Assembly: GCF_000455825.1 (NCBI RefSeq)
Contig: NZ_ATAO01000206.1
Location: 248,001-312,000 of the forward strand
Reading direction: 5' to 3'
Origin: Microbacterium maritypicum MF109
GTDB lineage: Bacteria; Actinomycetota; Actinomycetes; Actinomycetales; Microbacteriaceae
Length of the DNA stretch: 64,000 nt
Position numbers and translations under genes: made by a program. Shown here in pieces: positions 1 through 15,442 of the stretch (positions are counted from its first letter, which is position 1; every line of letters starts with the position of its first letter). The notes beneath the pieces are model-generated. The model searched no databases and had not been told where the DNA came from. It was given only the letters and a program-made list of their open reading frames with translations.

Positions 1-60
1 TGACGGGCTCCTCCGACGACACCACGGCTCCATGAGTGAAAACTACCCGATGCGCATGAC

Positions 61-92
61 AGAGGGGGCGGGACCGAAGTCCCGCCCCCTCT
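61..92 (-). terminator. Hairpin terminator after pyk
   Basis: A perfect 14-bp stem (61-74 pairs with 79-92) closes a CGAA loop. It starts 12 nt after the pyk stop codon in the direction of transcription. No T-tract follows, so it would act as a stem-only terminator, as is common in high-GC actinobacteria. Bases 1-60 beyond it hold no gene that can be supported. Confidence 0.75.
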
Positions 93-104
93 GGATGCTG
101 TGCG

Positions 105-1553
105 TCAGACGCCGGCCTTGTAGATCGGAGCTGCACCGCGGATCGCATCGCCGACCTTGTGCACACGAAGGTCGTTCGTCGATCCGACGATTCCGGGAGG
201 GGAGCCGGAGATCACGACGACCTTGTCCCCTTCCTCGGCGAGACCGTTGCCGAGCAGATACTCGTCGACCTGGTGATACATCAGGTCGGTGTGCTGCACC
301 ATGTCGACCAGGGTCGAACGGATGCCCCAGGTCAGCGCCATTCGGCGACGGATGCCCGGCTCGGGCGTAAACGCAATCATCGGGATGCGCGAGCGCAGGC
401 GCGACAGACGACGCGCGGAGTCGCCCGACTGGGTGAACACGCAGAGGAACTTCGCGTCGACGAACTCGGCGACCTCGAGAGCAGCAAGCGTGATGGCACC
501 ACCCTGGGTGCGGGGCTTGGTCGTGAGGGGCGCGATGCGCTCCAAGCCGTGCTCTTCCGTGGACGCGATGATCCGCGCCATGGTCTCGACGACGACCACC
601 GGGTAGTCGCCGACGCTGGTCTCACCCGACAGCATGACCGCGTCCGCGCCGTCGAGCACGGCGTTCGCGACATCCGAGGTCTCGGCGCGGGTCGGCACCG
701 GGCTGCTGATCATCGACTCGAGCATCTGCGTCGCGACGATGACCGGCTTGGCCATACGACGCGCGATCTCGACGGCGCGCTTCTGCACGATCGGCACGGC
801 CTCGAGCGGAAGTTCCACACCGAGGTCGCCACGAGCGACCATAATCGCGTCGAACGCGTCGACGATCTCTTCGAGCGCGTCGACGGCCTGCGGCTTCTCG
901 ACCTTGGCGATGACAGGGACGCGGACGCCCTCTTCCGCCATGATCTCGTGCACACGCTCGACGTCGGCGGCGTTGCGCACGAACGACAGGGCGATCAGGT
1001 CGGCACCGATGCGCAGACCCCAGCGCAGGTCGTCTTCGTCCTTCTCGCTCAGCGCGGGGACGTTGACGGCGACGCCGGGCAGGTTGATGCCCTTGTTGTT
1101 GGACACGGCACCGGCGACGATGACCTTGGTCGTGACGGTGACGCCGTCGGTCTCGACGACCTCGACCCGGACCTTGCCGTCGTCGATCAGGAGGAAGTCT
1201 CCCGGCTTGACGTCATGCGGCAGACCCTTGAAGGTCGTCCCGCTGATGTCCTTGTTGCCGATGATGTCTTCGGTGGTGATCTTGAAGATGTCGCCCTTGG
1301 CGAGTTCGTAGGGGCCGTTCTCGAACTTGCCGAGACGGATCTTCGGACCCTGCAGGTCGACGAGGATGGCGACGGCACGGCCGGCGTCTTCTGCGGCACG
1401 ACGCACATTGGCGTAGTTGTTCTCGTGCACGGAGTAGTCGCCGTGGCTGAGGTTCAGTCGAGCGACATCCACCCCCGCATCGATCAGTGCGCGCACCGTC
1501 TCATAGGTGGAGGTGGCGGGGCCCAGGGTGGCGACGATTTTCGCGCGTCTCAA
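105..1553 (-). CDS. pyk: Pyruvate kinase
   Basis: Converts phosphoenolpyruvate and ADP to pyruvate and ATP, the last step of glycolysis, in the cytosol. The 482-aa product is full length for the family. It opens with RRAKIVATLGP, has the substrate-binding RLNLSHG segment (about residues 32-38), the catalytic lysine and metal-binding glutamate in VIAKVEKPQ (K217, E219), and the MVARGDLGVE motif (about 238-247). The open frame continues upstream of the family's usual N-terminus. The start is placed at a TTG codon because the conserved sequence begins there and GGAG lies 6 nt upstream. It stands alone: gltD ends 58 bp upstream and a strong terminator follows. Confidence 0.95.
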   Translation of the reverse strand: MRRAKIVATLGPATSTYETVRALIDAGVDVARLNLSHGDYSVHENNYANVRRAAEDAGRAVAILVDLQGPKIRLGKFENGPYELAKGDIFKITTEDIIGNKDISGTTFKGLPHDVKPGDFLLIDDGKVRVEVVETDGVTVTTKVIVAGAVSNNKGINLPGVAVNVPALSEKDEDDLRWGLRIGADLIALSFVRNAADVERVHEIMAEEGVRVPVIAKVEKPQAVDALEEIVDAFDAIMVARGDLGVELPLEAVPIVQKRAVEIARRMAKPVIVATQMLESMISSPVPTRAETSDVANAVLDGADAVMLSGETSVGDYPVVVVETMARIIASTEEHGLERIAPLTTKPRTQGGAITLAALEVAEFVDAKFLCVFTQSGDSARRLSRLRSRIPMIAFTPEPGIRRRMALTWGIRSTLVDMVQHTDLMYHQVDEYLLGNGLAEEGDKVVVISGSPPGIVGSTNDLRVHKVGDAIRGAAPIYKAGV

Positions 1554-1611
1554 AGATTTCTCCAGGGTAGAAGTGGGGGAAGGTAAATCAGGCGACGGTG
1601 CCGGCCTCAGC

Positions 1612-7648
<6,037 letters not shown>

Positions 7649-7737
7649 CAGTTACCGTCCTCAGATCTTCGAGTGAAACCCGGGGACGACGTCGGCCCGC
7701 TCGTTCAGTGCAATGGTTCTCCCGCCACGAGGCGGCG

Positions 7738-8763
7738 TTATCGAGAGCCGTCCTCGCTCGTGGGAGCAGTGCTTGTGGCGGTGGCTCCTGCGGTGACTTC
7801 TTCGGTCGGAGGCTCGCTCACGTCCACGAAGTCAGAGGGATTGTTCTGCGATTGTACATCAGCGTCCACGTCCGTCCGTTCGCGGCCCGGCTGGTACGGC
7901 GAAGGCTCGAGTCCGGGGTGTCGACGTGTCTGGACGATGAGGATCGCGAGACCGACGAGGACGCCGATGATCGCGGCAAGGACGTTGCTGCGCAGGCCGA
8001 GGATGATCTCGCTCGGATCGATGCGGATCGACTCCCAGACGATGCGGCCTGCGCTGTACCAGATCAGGTAGATGGCGAACAGACGGCCCCACTGGAAGAA
8101 GAGCTTACGGCCGAGCCAGAGCAGGACGATGACTCCCAGTCCGTTCCAGAGAACCTCGTAGAGGAAGGTCGGGTGGAACAGCGTGCCCTCGGGCAGCCCC
8201 GGGGGGAAGGCCGAGTTCGTGGACGGGATCTCCAGCCCCCAGGGCAGGTCCGTGGGAAGACCGAAGAGCTCGTTGTTGAACCAGTTGCCGAAGCGGCCCA
8301 TGGCCTGCGCCAACAGCAGGCCGGGGGCCAGGGCGTCGGCGAACGTCCAGAAGCGGATACCGGTCCAACGGCACCCGAGGTACGCACCGATCGCACCGCC
8401 GATGAGGGCACCGAAGATCGCGATTCCGCCCTCCCAGATCGCCCACACCGAGCCGGGCTGGAAGGGGTTCCAGGTGTTGATCCCCTCCCCGAAGTAGTCG
8501 TTCGGGTGGGTCAGGACGTGGAAGATGCGCGCACCGATGATCGCCAGGGGCACGGCCAGGATCGAGATGTCGATGACGACCCACGGCTCCGCGCCGCGCT
8601 TGGTGAGACGGTGATTCGTCAGGAAGGTCGCCACGATGATGCCGGCGATGATGCACAGCGCGTAGAAGTGGATCCGAATGGGCCCGAGGTCGAAGTACGA
8701 GACCGTGGGGCTCGGGATGCTGGCGAGCACGTTCGTGAAGGTGCTGTGGAGCGCGAGTGACAT
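7738..8763 (-). CDS. lgt: Prolipoprotein diacylglyceryl transferase
   Basis: Transfers diacylglycerol from phosphatidylglycerol to the lipobox cysteine of prolipoproteins, in the cytoplasmic membrane. The 341-aa protein has about seven hydrophobic segments and the Lgt signature GRFGNWFNNE, followed by the ELFGLPT loop. The C-terminal 50 residues form an acidic, Ala/Thr-rich cytoplasmic tail, typical of actinobacterial Lgt. The frame is open further upstream, but the ATG at 8763 is chosen because it follows trpA by 10 nt and leads straight into MSLALHSTF. It is the last gene of the trp-lgt run. A -10-like TAGAAT lies 7 nt before the ATG. Confidence 0.95.
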   Translation of the reverse strand: MSLALHSTFTNVLASIPSPTVSYFDLGPIRIHFYALCIIAGIIVATFLTNHRLTKRGAEPWVVIDISILAVPLAIIGARIFHVLTHPNDYFGEGINTWNPFQPGSVWAIWEGGIAIFGALIGGAIGAYLGCRWTGIRFWTFADALAPGLLLAQAMGRFGNWFNNELFGLPTDLPWGLEIPSTNSAFPPGLPEGTLFHPTFLYEVLWNGLGVIVLLWLGRKLFFQWGRLFAIYLIWYSAGRIVWESIRIDPSEIILGLRSNVLAAIIGVLVGLAILIVQTRRHPGLEPSPYQPGRERTDVDADVQSQNNPSDFVDVSEPPTEEVTAGATATSTAPTSEDGSR

Positions 8764-8770
8764 GAGTGCG

Positions 8771-8776
8771 ATTCTA
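8771..8776 (-). promoter_or_regulatory. Candidate -10 element of lgt
   Basis: TAGAAT (one mismatch to TATAAT) lies 7 nt upstream of the lgt ATG, and its TAG is the trpA stop codon. The spacing would give a leaderless or nearly leaderless lgt transcript independent of trpCBA. No good -35 is visible. Confidence 0.35.
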
Positions 8777-9577
8777 GTTCTCGTGATCGGGGCGTGCCGA
8801 CGAGGTGCCGGAGGCCAGGTTTCGGGTGATTTCCGCAAGGGCGGGCACGCCGCCGTCACGCAGGGCGCGGACGAGCGCGGTGCCGACGATCGCGCCGTCG
8901 GCATACTCCGACACCCCGGCGATCTGCTCGGCGGTGGAGATTCCGATGCCGACGCATGCACGGTGAGCGCCGTGCGCGCGAAGACGCCCGACCAGGGTGC
9001 GGGCGGCGCGATCGAGCTCAGCGCGCTCCCCGGTGATGCCCATGGTCGAGACCGTGTAGACGAACCCGGTGGACGACTTCACCACAAGGTCGAGACGCTC
9101 GTCGGAAGAGGTCGGAGCGGCGAGGAATACCCGGTCCAGGCCCGTCCGCTCGCTCGCGGCGATCCACTCCCCTGCCGCGTCGGGTGTGATGTCGGGCGTG
9201 ATCAATCCGGCGCCGCCCGCAGCGAGCAGGTCGTCCGCGTAGCGGTCGATGCCGTACTGCATGACCGGGTTCCAGTACGTCATCACGAGGACGGGCACAT
9301 CGGTCGCCGCCGTGATCGCGCGGATCGCCGTGAAGAGGTCGGCCATCCGGAAACCTGCCGCCAGGGCCTTGGTGGTCGCCTCCTGGATGATCGCGCCGTC
9401 CATCACCGGGTCGCTATACGGCGGGCCCAGCTCGATGATGTCGACACCGTTCTCGGCGAGGGCGATGGCCGCCTGGATGCTCGTCTCGAGGTCGGGGAAG
9501 CCCACGGGCAGATAGCCGACGAAGGCACTGCGCCCGGCGTCCTGTGCGCGCTGGATCGCCTGTTCGACGCGGCTCAT
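8774..9577 (-). CDS. trpA: Tryptophan synthase alpha subunit
   Basis: Cleaves indole-3-glycerol phosphate to indole and glyceraldehyde-3-phosphate. The indole is channelled to TrpB. The 267-aa TIM barrel has the catalytic residues at the canonical numbers, E49 in DIIELG and D60 in SDPVMDG. The start at 9577 is fixed by a 4-nt ATGA overlap with the trpB stop, which also indicates translational coupling in keeping with the 1:1 alpha-beta complex. Length is normal. Confidence 0.97.
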   Translation of the reverse strand: MSRVEQAIQRAQDAGRSAFVGYLPVGFPDLETSIQAAIALAENGVDIIELGPPYSDPVMDGAIIQEATTKALAAGFRMADLFTAIRAITAATDVPVLVMTYWNPVMQYGIDRYADDLLAAGGAGLITPDITPDAAGEWIAASERTGLDRVFLAAPTSSDERLDLVVKSSTGFVYTVSTMGITGERAELDRAARTLVGRLRAHGAHRACVGIGISTAEQIAGVSEYADGAIVGTALVRALRDGGVPALAEITRNLASGTSSARPDHEN

Positions 9578-10845
9578 AGCTGCGGCTCCCCCTTCGCGGC
9601 CAGTTCTTCCTCTTCGCTCTCCGCGGCGACATCGTGGGCCAGAGCGGCCTCGTCGTAAAGCTGGAAGTAGCGCGCCGCGGTGTCCATGTCCTTGTCGCCG
9701 CGGCCGGACAGACACACGGCGATCAGTCCGTCGGGGCCGAGCTCGCGGCCGATGCGCAGGGCACCGGCGAGAGCGTGCGCCGACTCGATGGCGGGGATGA
9801 TCCCCTCTGTCCGGCTGAGCAGACGCAGCGCCTGCATCGCCTCGTCGTCGGTGGCCGGGATGTACTCGGCACGACCGATGTCGGCGAGCCACGAGTGCTC
9901 CGGACCGACGCCCGGGTAGTCGAGTCCGGCGGAGATCGAGTGCGACTCGACGGTCTGACCGTCGGCGTCCTGGAGGACGTAGGTCTTCGCACCGTGCAGC
10001 ACACCGGGGCGGCCCCGCTCGATCGACGCCGCGTGCTTCTCGGTGTCGACGCCGTCGCCCGCCGCCTCGACGCCGTAGAGCTTGACGCCCTCGTCATCGA
10101 GGAACGCGTCGAACATGCCGATCGCGTTGGATCCGCCGCCGACGCACGCCATGACGGCGTCCGGCAGACGACCGACCTCGTCGAGCAGCTGGGCACGCGC
10201 CTCTTCGCCGATGATCTTCTGGAAATCACGGACCATCGCGGGGAACGGGTGCGGTCCCGCCGCGGTACCGAAGATGTAGTTGGTGGTCTCGACCGACGCC
10301 ACCCAGTCGCGGTAGGCGTCGTTGATCGCGTCCTTGAGCGTTCGCGAACCCGAGGTGACCGGAACGACCTCCGCGCCCAGAAGGCGCATGCGGGCGACGT
10401 TGAGCGCCTGACGCTCGGTATCGACCTCGCCCATGTAGATGGTGCACTCCAGACCGAACAGCGCCGCTGCGGTCGCCGTCGCGACGCCGTGCTGACCGGC
10501 ACCGGTCTCGGCGATCACGCGGGTCTTGCCCAGACGCTTGGTCAGCAGCGCCTGACCGAGCACGTTGTTGATCTTGTGCGAGCCGGTGTGGTTGAGGTCT
10601 TCGCGCTTGAGGAAGATGCGCGCACCCCCGGCGTGCTCGGCGAACCGCGGTACCTCGGTGATGGCGGAAGGGCGGCCGGCGTACGAGCTGAGCAGGTGCG
10701 CGAGCTCGGCTCGGAACTCCGGATCGACGATCGCCGCCTCATAGGCCACCGTCAGCTCATCGATCGCGGCGATGAGCGACTCAGGCATGTAGCGCCCGCC
10801 GAACTCGCCGAAGAACGGGCCGTGCTGGTCGCGCAGGCTCATCAT
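9574..10845 (-). CDS. trpB: Tryptophan synthase beta subunit
   Basis: A PLP enzyme that condenses indole with serine to give tryptophan. The product is 423 aa. The PLP lysine is K91 in the motif HTGSHKINN, and the phosphate-binding loop is [10 protein letters not shown]. The reading starts with a double ATG; the first overlaps the trpC stop by 4 nt (ATGA). It is a TrpB1-type enzyme because it is partnered by TrpA directly downstream. The C-terminus carries about 20 extra acidic residues. Confidence 0.97.
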   Translation of the reverse strand: MMSLRDQHGPFFGEFGGRYMPESLIAAIDELTVAYEAAIVDPEFRAELAHLLSSYAGRPSAITEVPRFAEHAGGARIFLKREDLNHTGSHKINNVLGQALLTKRLGKTRVIAETGAGQHGVATATAAALFGLECTIYMGEVDTERQALNVARMRLLGAEVVPVTSGSRTLKDAINDAYRDWVASVETTNYIFGTAAGPHPFPAMVRDFQKIIGEEARAQLLDEVGRLPDAVMACVGGGSNAIGMFDAFLDDEGVKLYGVEAAGDGVDTEKHAASIERGRPGVLHGAKTYVLQDADGQTVESHSISAGLDYPGVGPEHSWLADIGRAEYIPATDDEAMQALRLLSRTEGIIPAIESAHALAGALRIGRELGPDGLIAVCLSGRGDKDMDTAARYFQLYDEAALAHDVAAESEEEELAAKGEPQL

Positions 10846-11615
10846 GCCTCCAGGAAACTCTCGAGGGTGGCGACCGGGTCGCCGGTCACGAGCGCCTCGC
10901 CGATCAAGACGACATCGGCGCCGGCGGAGCGGTAGTGCACGACATCGGCGGGCGTCAGCACCGCGGACTCCGCGATCTTCACCGCCGTGTCGGGGATTCG
11001 ATCGACCAGGCGCCCGAAGAGGTCGCGGTCGAGTTCGAGGGTCTTGAGGTCTCGCGCGTTCACGCCGATCAGCGGCGCGCCGAGATCGATCGCGGCCTCG
11101 AGCTCATCCGCGGAATGCGTCTCCACGAGAGGGGTCATGCCCAGCTCGCCGATGAAGCCGAAGAGATCACGGAGCACCGCGGGCTCGAGGCCCGCGACGA
11201 TCAGCAGAACGAGGTCGGCACCCGCCGCACGGGCTTCGAGCACCTGGTAGCGGGTGGCGATGAAGTCCTTGCGCAGCACCGGCAGCGACACCCGGGCCGT
11301 GACGGCCTCGAGGTCGGCGAGGCTTCCACCGAAACGACGCTCCTCCGTGAGGACGCTGATCGCGGAGGCGCCGCCCGCCTCGTACAGGGAAGCCTGCAGC
11401 GCGGGATCGGGGATGTCGGCGAGAGCTCCTCGCGAGGGGCTCGCGCGTTTGACCTCCGCGATGATCTTCACCCGATCCGACGGTGCGAGGAACGACAGGG
11501 CGTCCTTGGCCGCGGGGCGTGCGAGAGCGTCTCGCTCGACAGTGGCCAGCGGGCGCGACAGGGAGCGACGCTCAGCGTCTGCGACAGCGCCGGCCGTCAG
11601 GTCGGCGAGCACCAT
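10842..11615 (-). CDS. trpC: Indole-3-glycerol-phosphate synthase
   Basis: Closes the indole ring from carboxyphenylamino-deoxyribulose phosphate, two steps before tryptophan. The 257-aa barrel contains [13 protein letters not shown] (E54, K56, S61) and the later catalytic LPVLRKDFI and GVNARDLKT segments. It is monofunctional: no TrpF domain is attached. Its ATG overlaps the stop of the small gene upstream by 1 nt (TAATG). No trpF, trpD, trpE or trpG lies in the window, so the first steps must be encoded elsewhere, and TrpF may be supplied by a bifunctional HisA-type enzyme. Confidence 0.96.
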   Translation of the reverse strand: MVLADLTAGAVADAERRSLSRPLATVERDALARPAAKDALSFLAPSDRVKIIAEVKRASPSRGALADIPDPALQASLYEAGGASAISVLTEERRFGGSLADLEAVTARVSLPVLRKDFIATRYQVLEARAAGADLVLLIVAGLEPAVLRDLFGFIGELGMTPLVETHSADELEAAIDLGAPLIGVNARDLKTLELDRDLFGRLVDRIPDTAVKIAESAVLTPADVVHYRSAGADVVLIGEALVTGDPVATLESFLEA

Positions 11616-11845
11616 TAGTGCGCCTTCGGAGCGTACTTCGGACCCTTCACGCCGTAACCGGCCTTCGCGAGCGCCCAGCCGACGATCGCACCGATCGGGA
11701 TGAGCGCGACCGAGGCCACGACGAGGGCGGGCTGCTCGAAGCAGAAGGCGACGGTGCCGGCGGCGACGCCGACCAGCATGATCACGACGGCGGTCCAGGC
11801 GGCAGGCGAGTGTCCGTGGCCGGGGTCGGCGATCGGGTTGGTCAT
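11615..11845 (-). CDS. Small two-TM protein of the trp cluster (DUF6704-like)
   Basis: A 76-aa protein with two hydrophobic segments (roughly residues 14-34 and 38-58) and the N-terminal HGHSPAAWTAV motif. It ends in a basic tail GPKYAPKAH. Small proteins of this form sit beside trpC in many Microbacteriaceae and carry the DUF6704 label; no function is established. The ATG at 11845 is chosen over an earlier one because GGAGGAG lies 6 nt upstream and the motif starts there. Its stop overlaps the trpC start, so it is co-translated with trpCBA. A role at the membrane linked to tryptophan supply is only inference. Confidence 0.8.
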   Translation of the reverse strand: MTNPIADPGHGHSPAAWTAVVIMLVGVAAGTVAFCFEQPALVVASVALIPIGAIVGWALAKAGYGVKGPKYAPKAH

Positions 11846-11882
11846 GTTCTCCTCCGGGGGGGACGACGTGCGGTTCGGAATC

Positions 11883-11888
11883 AGTCTA
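11883..11888 (-). promoter_or_regulatory. Candidate -10 element before DUF6704-trpCBA
   Basis: TAGACT lies 37 nt upstream of the ATG at 11845, in the 49-bp gap between two genes of the trp cluster. The same hexamer occurs upstream of pyrR, yebC and rpsD. No clear -35. It could give an internal promoter for trpCBA. Confidence 0.3.
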
Positions 11889-11894
11889 TCGGGG

Positions 11895-12482
11895 TCAGCG
11901 CGTCGGATCGGTGCCCCGGGACAGCTCGTCCCAGGAATCCACGGCGTCGACGGGACCGTCATGCGCGACCTCGACGTGTTCGGTCCGGTAGCGCCGCCCT
12001 CCGGCCTTCCATCCCCGCCACGTGATCAGGACGACCAGGGACGCGACGAGCAGGATCGCCCAGCCCACGAGGGCGATGTACGGCCAGGCGGACGGCACGA
12101 TGCTCGCCACGACCTCGTGGACGGCGAGTCCCCCGGCGAGACCGGTGACCTCGGTCACCGTCGCCGCGACCGCGTCGAAGGGTTCGGCGATCAGCAGCTG
12201 GAGAGTCGACCAGCCGAGGAACAGCGCCGTCGCCGCCGCGAGGACACCGAAGATCAGGCGCACGACCTTGCCGGAGATCGACAGCGCCGCGCCGAGGGCC
12301 AGAACCGCGAGACTGAGCGGAGCGAGCAGCACCATGGCGGAGGCACCGGGGACCAGGATCGCCTCGCCCGCATCCGCGCGCTCGACCGTCAGCCAGGTCT
12401 GGGTCGACGAGATGATGCCGATCGCACCGGCGAGAAGGAATCCGGAGACGGAGAGGGCGCGACCGCGCTGCGCGAAGCTCAC
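11895..12482 (-). CDS. Tryptophan-operon-associated membrane protein (Trp_oprn_chp family)
   Basis: A 195-aa integral membrane protein with four predicted helices (about residues 9-30, 48-68, 76-96 and 139-160) and a charged cytoplasmic tail after residue 165. Position and topology match the Trp_oprn_chp family, which sits next to trp genes in actinobacteria; its biochemical role is unknown. The frame is open far upstream. The GTG at 12482 is chosen because it overlaps the hisI stop by 4 nt (GTGA) and begins just before the first helix. In related genomes trpE often sits between hisI and this gene; here they are directly joined. Confidence 0.8.
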   Translation of the reverse strand: MSFAQRGRALSVSGFLLAGAIGIISSTQTWLTVERADAGEAILVPGASAMVLLAPLSLAVLALGAALSISGKVVRLIFGVLAAATALFLGWSTLQLLIAEPFDAVAATVTEVTGLAGGLAVHEVVASIVPSAWPYIALVGWAILLVASLVVLITWRGWKAGGRRYRTEHVEVAHDGPVDAVDSWDELSRGTDPTR

Positions 12483-12859
12483 GACTGGTCCGTCCCGACG
12501 ATCGCCTCGAGATCGTTCGTGTCGAAGCACGTGCGTGTGCCGGTGTGACAGGCCGGTCCCGTCTGCGCGACGAGGAGAAGGATCGCGTCCCCGTCGCAGT
12601 CCAGACGCGCCTCGTGCACGACCTGGATGTTCCCTGACGTGTCCCCCTTGCGCCAGTACTCCTGGCGGGAGCGCGACCAGTACGTCGCCCGCCCTGATGT
12701 CAGGGTGCGTCGAAGCGCCTCCGCATCGACCCAGGCGAGCATGAGCACCTCGCGCGTGTCCCACTGCTGCACGATCACGGGGGCCAGGCCGTCGGCGTTG
12801 AAGACGACCTGTGCGATGCGCTCCTCCACCGAAGCCGCCTGCCCGTCTGCATCGCTCAT
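12479..12859 (-). CDS. hisI: Phosphoribosyl-AMP cyclohydrolase
   Basis: Opens the adenine ring of phosphoribosyl-AMP, the third step of histidine synthesis. The 126-aa stand-alone enzyme (not fused to HisE) has the zinc ligands in place: C88 in LDCDGD, then C104 and C111 in the [12 protein letters not shown] segment. The N-terminal [11 protein letters not shown] segment is also conserved. ATGA overlap with the hisF stop fixes the start, and GTGA overlap joins it to the membrane gene downstream. Confidence 0.97.
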   Translation of the reverse strand: MSDADGQAASVEERIAQVVFNADGLAPVIVQQWDTREVLMLAWVDAEALRRTLTSGRATYWSRSRQEYWRKGDTSGNIQVVHEARLDCDGDAILLLVAQTGPACHTGTRTCFDTNDLEAIVGTDQS

Positions 12860-13617
12860 CGTACGAGCACTCCTTCCGCGCGAAGCGCGTCCTTGACATC
12901 TCCGACCGTGAGCGCGCCGGTGTGGAACACGCTCGCCGCCAGGACGGCATCCGCGCCCGCTTTGATCGCGGGAGCGAAGTCGGAAGCCCGCCCCGCCCCG
13001 CCCGAAGCGATGACCGGCACGGAGGCCGCCTCGCGCATCAGGCGGACGAGCTCCAGGTCGAAGCCGTCACGCGTGCCGTCGGCGTCGATCGAGTTCACCA
13101 GCAGCTCACCCGCGCCGCGTTCCGCAGCCTCCCGCGCCCAGTCGAGCGCATCGAGGGTGGTCTGGGTCCGGCCGCCGTGTGTCGTCACGACGAAGCCCGA
13201 GCGCGTTGTCGGAGCACGCTTCACGTCCAGCGACAGCACGAGCACCTGGGCACCGAACCGGTCAGCGATCTCGCCGATGAGCTCAGGGCGCGCGATCGCA
13301 GCGGAGTTGACCCCCACCTTGTCCGCGCCCACCGCGAGGAGACGTGCGACATCGTCGACGCTGCGCACGCCCCCGCCCACGGTCAGCGGGACGAACACCT
13401 GCTCGGCGGTGCGCTGCACGACATCGTAGGTCGTCGCACGGGCGTCGACCGTGGCGGTGACGTCGAGGAAGGTGATCTCGTCCGCGCCCTGGGCGGCGTA
13501 ATGCCGGGCGAGCTCGACCGGGTCGCCCATGTCGCGCAGGTTCTCGAAGTTGACTCCCTTGACGACGCGGCCATCAGCCACGTCGAGGCACGGGATCACC
13601 CGACTGGCGAGCGTCAT
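12856..13617 (-). CDS. hisF: Imidazole glycerol phosphate synthase cyclase subunit
   Basis: The cyclase half of IGP synthase forms imidazole-glycerol phosphate and AICAR, using ammonia from HisH. The 253-aa TIM barrel begins with [15 protein letters not shown] (catalytic D12), and the second catalytic aspartate lies in NSIDADGT. The ATG overlaps the hisG stop by 1 nt (TGATG). hisH and hisA, its usual neighbours, are not in the window, so the his pathway is split in this genome. Confidence 0.96.
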   Translation of the reverse strand: MTLASRVIPCLDVADGRVVKGVNFENLRDMGDPVELARHYAAQGADEITFLDVTATVDARATTYDVVQRTAEQVFVPLTVGGGVRSVDDVARLLAVGADKVGVNSAAIARPELIGEIADRFGAQVLVLSLDVKRAPTTRSGFVVTTHGGRTQTTLDALDWAREAAERGAGELLVNSIDADGTRDGFDLELVRLMREAASVPVIASGGAGRASDFAPAIKAGADAVLAASVFHTGALTVGDVKDALRAEGVLVR

Positions 13618-14459
13618 CAGAGCCTCGCGTTGTGGATCGCGGTGACCAGGATGGCCCGCGCACCCAGCGCGTACAGTGCATCCATCACGGGGTTCACGCG
13701 GGAGCGCGCCACCATGACCCGCACCGCGACCCACTCGGGGTCGCGCAGCGGCGAGACGGTCGGCGATTCGACGCCGCCGGCGATCTTCACGGCGTCATCG
13801 AGGAGGGCGACCGGCAGGTCGTAGTCGATCATCACGAAGCGACGTGCGACCATCACGCCGCGGAGGCGACGAAGAAGCGTGTCCGCTCCCTCGGCATCCA
13901 CCGGTCCCGCGATGAGTACCGCCTCGGATTCCAGGATGACCGGACCGAAGACCTCGAGCCCGGCCTGGCGCAGGGTCGTCCCGGTCTCGACGACATCGGC
14001 GACCGCGTCGGCGACGCCGAGGCGGACCGCGGACTCCACGGCTCCGTCGAGCGGCACCAGATCGACGGCGATGTCGCGTTCGTCGAGGAACGCGTCCACC
14101 AGGCCGGGATACGACGTGGCGATGCGCAGACCGTCGAGCTCGCTCACGTCGGTGTAGCGTCCGGTCGGAGCGGCGAAGCGGAACGTCGAGCCGGCGAAAC
14201 CGAGCGCCTCGATCTCCCGCGCACCCGGCATACGGGCGTCGAGCAGCAGATCACGTCCGGTGATGCCCACATCGATCGCGCCGGAGCCGACATAGGTGGC
14301 GATGTCCTTGGGGCGGAGGAAGAAGAACTCGACGTCGTTCTCGGCGTCGATGACGTGCAGGGTCTTGGGGTCGCGGCGACCGGCGTAGCCCGCCTCGGCG
14401 AGCATGTCGGCGGCGGTCTCGGAGAGCGAGCCCTTGTTGGGAACAGCGATGCGCAGCAT
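13617..14459 (-). CDS. hisG: ATP phosphoribosyltransferase (long form)
   Basis: First committed step of histidine synthesis: ATP and PRPP give phosphoribosyl-ATP. At 280 aa it is the long form, with a C-terminal ACT-like regulatory domain (about residues 210-280) that in the family binds histidine for feedback inhibition. The N-terminus [13 protein letters not shown] is the usual family opening. It follows hisE after 38 bp, and its stop overlaps the hisF start. As a long-form enzyme it should not need a HisZ partner. Confidence 0.96.
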   Translation of the reverse strand: MLRIAVPNKGSLSETAADMLAEAGYAGRRDPKTLHVIDAENDVEFFFLRPKDIATYVGSGAIDVGITGRDLLLDARMPGAREIEALGFAGSTFRFAAPTGRYTDVSELDGLRIATSYPGLVDAFLDERDIAVDLVPLDGAVESAVRLGVADAVADVVETGTTLRQAGLEVFGPVILESEAVLIAGPVDAEGADTLLRRLRGVMVARRFVMIDYDLPVALLDDAVKIAGGVESPTVSPLRDPEWVAVRVMVARSRVNPVMDALYALGARAILVTAIHNARL

Positions 14460-14497
14460 GGATGGCTTTCAGTTCGAGGAGATCGGAACGGAGCGCA

Positions 14498-14761
14498 TCA
14501 CAGATGTCGGTAGACGTCCTGCAGGCTGAGGCCCTTCGCGAGCATCATCACCTGGACGTGGTACAGCAGCTGGGAGATCTCCTCGGCGGCGGCTTCGTCG
14601 GACTCGTACTCCGACGCCATCCACACCTCGGCGGCCTCTTCCACGATCTTCTTGCCGATCGTGTGCACGCCGCCGTCGAGTTCGGCGACCGTCCCCGATC
14701 CCTCAGGACGGGTCTCGGCCTTGACGCTGAGCTCGGCGAACAGCTCGTCGAAAGTCTTCAC
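14498..14761 (-). CDS. hisE: Phosphoribosyl-ATP pyrophosphatase
   Basis: Hydrolyses phosphoribosyl-ATP to phosphoribosyl-AMP and pyrophosphate. The 87-aa single-domain protein is an all-alpha MazG-like fold with the metal-binding acidic run [13 protein letters not shown] and a second acidic cluster [10 protein letters not shown]. The GTG start overlaps the rpe stop (GTGA). A TAGCCT hexamer lies exactly 6 nt before the GTG, which may allow leaderless transcription of the hisEGFI block. Confidence 0.95.
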   Translation of the reverse strand: MKTFDELFAELSVKAETRPEGSGTVAELDGGVHTIGKKIVEEAAEVWMASEYESDEAAAEEISQLLYHVQVMMLAKGLSLQDVYRHL

Positions 14762-15438
14762 GGTTCCAGGCTAGCGGCTCTGGCGAGGTCTCTCAGCCGG
14801 GTGACGGCCGCCTCGATGTCATCGGCGCCGTATACGGCCGAGCCGGCGACGAACGTGTCGGCGCCCGCATCGGCGGCGATCTCGATCGTACGGTCGGAGA
14901 TGCCGCCGTCGACCTGGAGCCAGACGCGGGATCCTCGCCGACGCGCCTCGTCGGCGAGGGCACGGAGCTTCGGCATCGTCTCGGGCATGAAGCCCTGTCC
15001 CCCGAAGCCGGGCTCGACCGTCATCACGAGGATCTGATCGAACTCGTCGAGCACGTCGTACAGCGATTCCACGGGAGTCGCCGGCTTGACCGCGACCCCC
15101 GCCCGCGAGCCGATGTCACGCAACCGGCGTGCGAGGGCCACGGGATCGCTCGACGCTTCGAGATGGAAGGTCACGCTCGCCGCGCCGATCTCGGCGTATC
15201 CGGGAGCCCAGCGCTCCGGGTCGGTGATCATCAGATGCACATCGAGCGGAATCGGACTGGTCGCCTGGATGCGTTCCACCATCTGCGGGCCGAACGTCAG
15301 GTTGGGGACGAAGTGGTTGTCCATGACATCCACGTGCGCGAAGTCGGCTGTCGCGATCCGGGCGAGGTCCGCCTGCATGTTCACGAAATCGGCAGCGAGG
15401 ATACTCGGGTTGATGCGCGGGGCGCGGGGCAGTTCCAC
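14758..15438 (-). CDS. rpe: Ribulose-phosphate 3-epimerase
   Basis: Interconverts ribulose-5-phosphate and xylulose-5-phosphate in the pentose phosphate pathway, upstream of PRPP supply for His, Trp and nucleotides. The 226-aa barrel has [11 protein letters not shown] at the N-terminus, the metal-binding [12 protein letters not shown], and [10 protein letters not shown] with the catalytic QVDGGIS later. The open frame extends upstream through rsmB in another frame. The GTG at 15438 is chosen because it is 4 nt after the rsmB stop and starts at the family N-terminus. Confidence 0.95.
   Translation of the reverse strand: MELPRAPRINPSILAADFVNMQADLARIATADFAHVDVMDNHFVPNLTFGPQMVERIQATSPIPLDVHLMITDPERWAPGYAEIGAASVTFHLEASSDPVALARRLRDIGSRAGVAVKPATPVESLYDVLDEFDQILVMTVEPGFGGQGFMPETMPKLRALADEARRRGSRVWLQVDGGISDRTIEIAADAGADTFVAGSAVYGADDIEAAVTRLRDLARAASLEP
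14768..14773 (-). promoter_or_regulatory. Candidate -10 element, leaderless hisE
   Basis: TAGCCT sits inside the last codons of rpe. GGAACC (6 nt) separates it from the hisE GTG, placing the start codon at the expected +1. No -35 is evident. Confidence 0.3.
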
Positions 15439-15442
15439 GGTC

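Noticed and set aside
32..370. 112-codon open frame on the plus strand at the window edge
   Set aside because: Overlaps the pyk terminator and the pyk 3' end, and the sequence is Arg-rich without a family match.
159..1586. 475-codon open frame on the plus strand opposite pyk
   Set aside because: Antisense shadow; no ribosome site and no recognisable domain.
7721..7737. Terminator after lgt
   Set aside because: A CCGCC/GGCGG stem of 5 bp exists but is too weak to separate from background in such GC-rich DNA.
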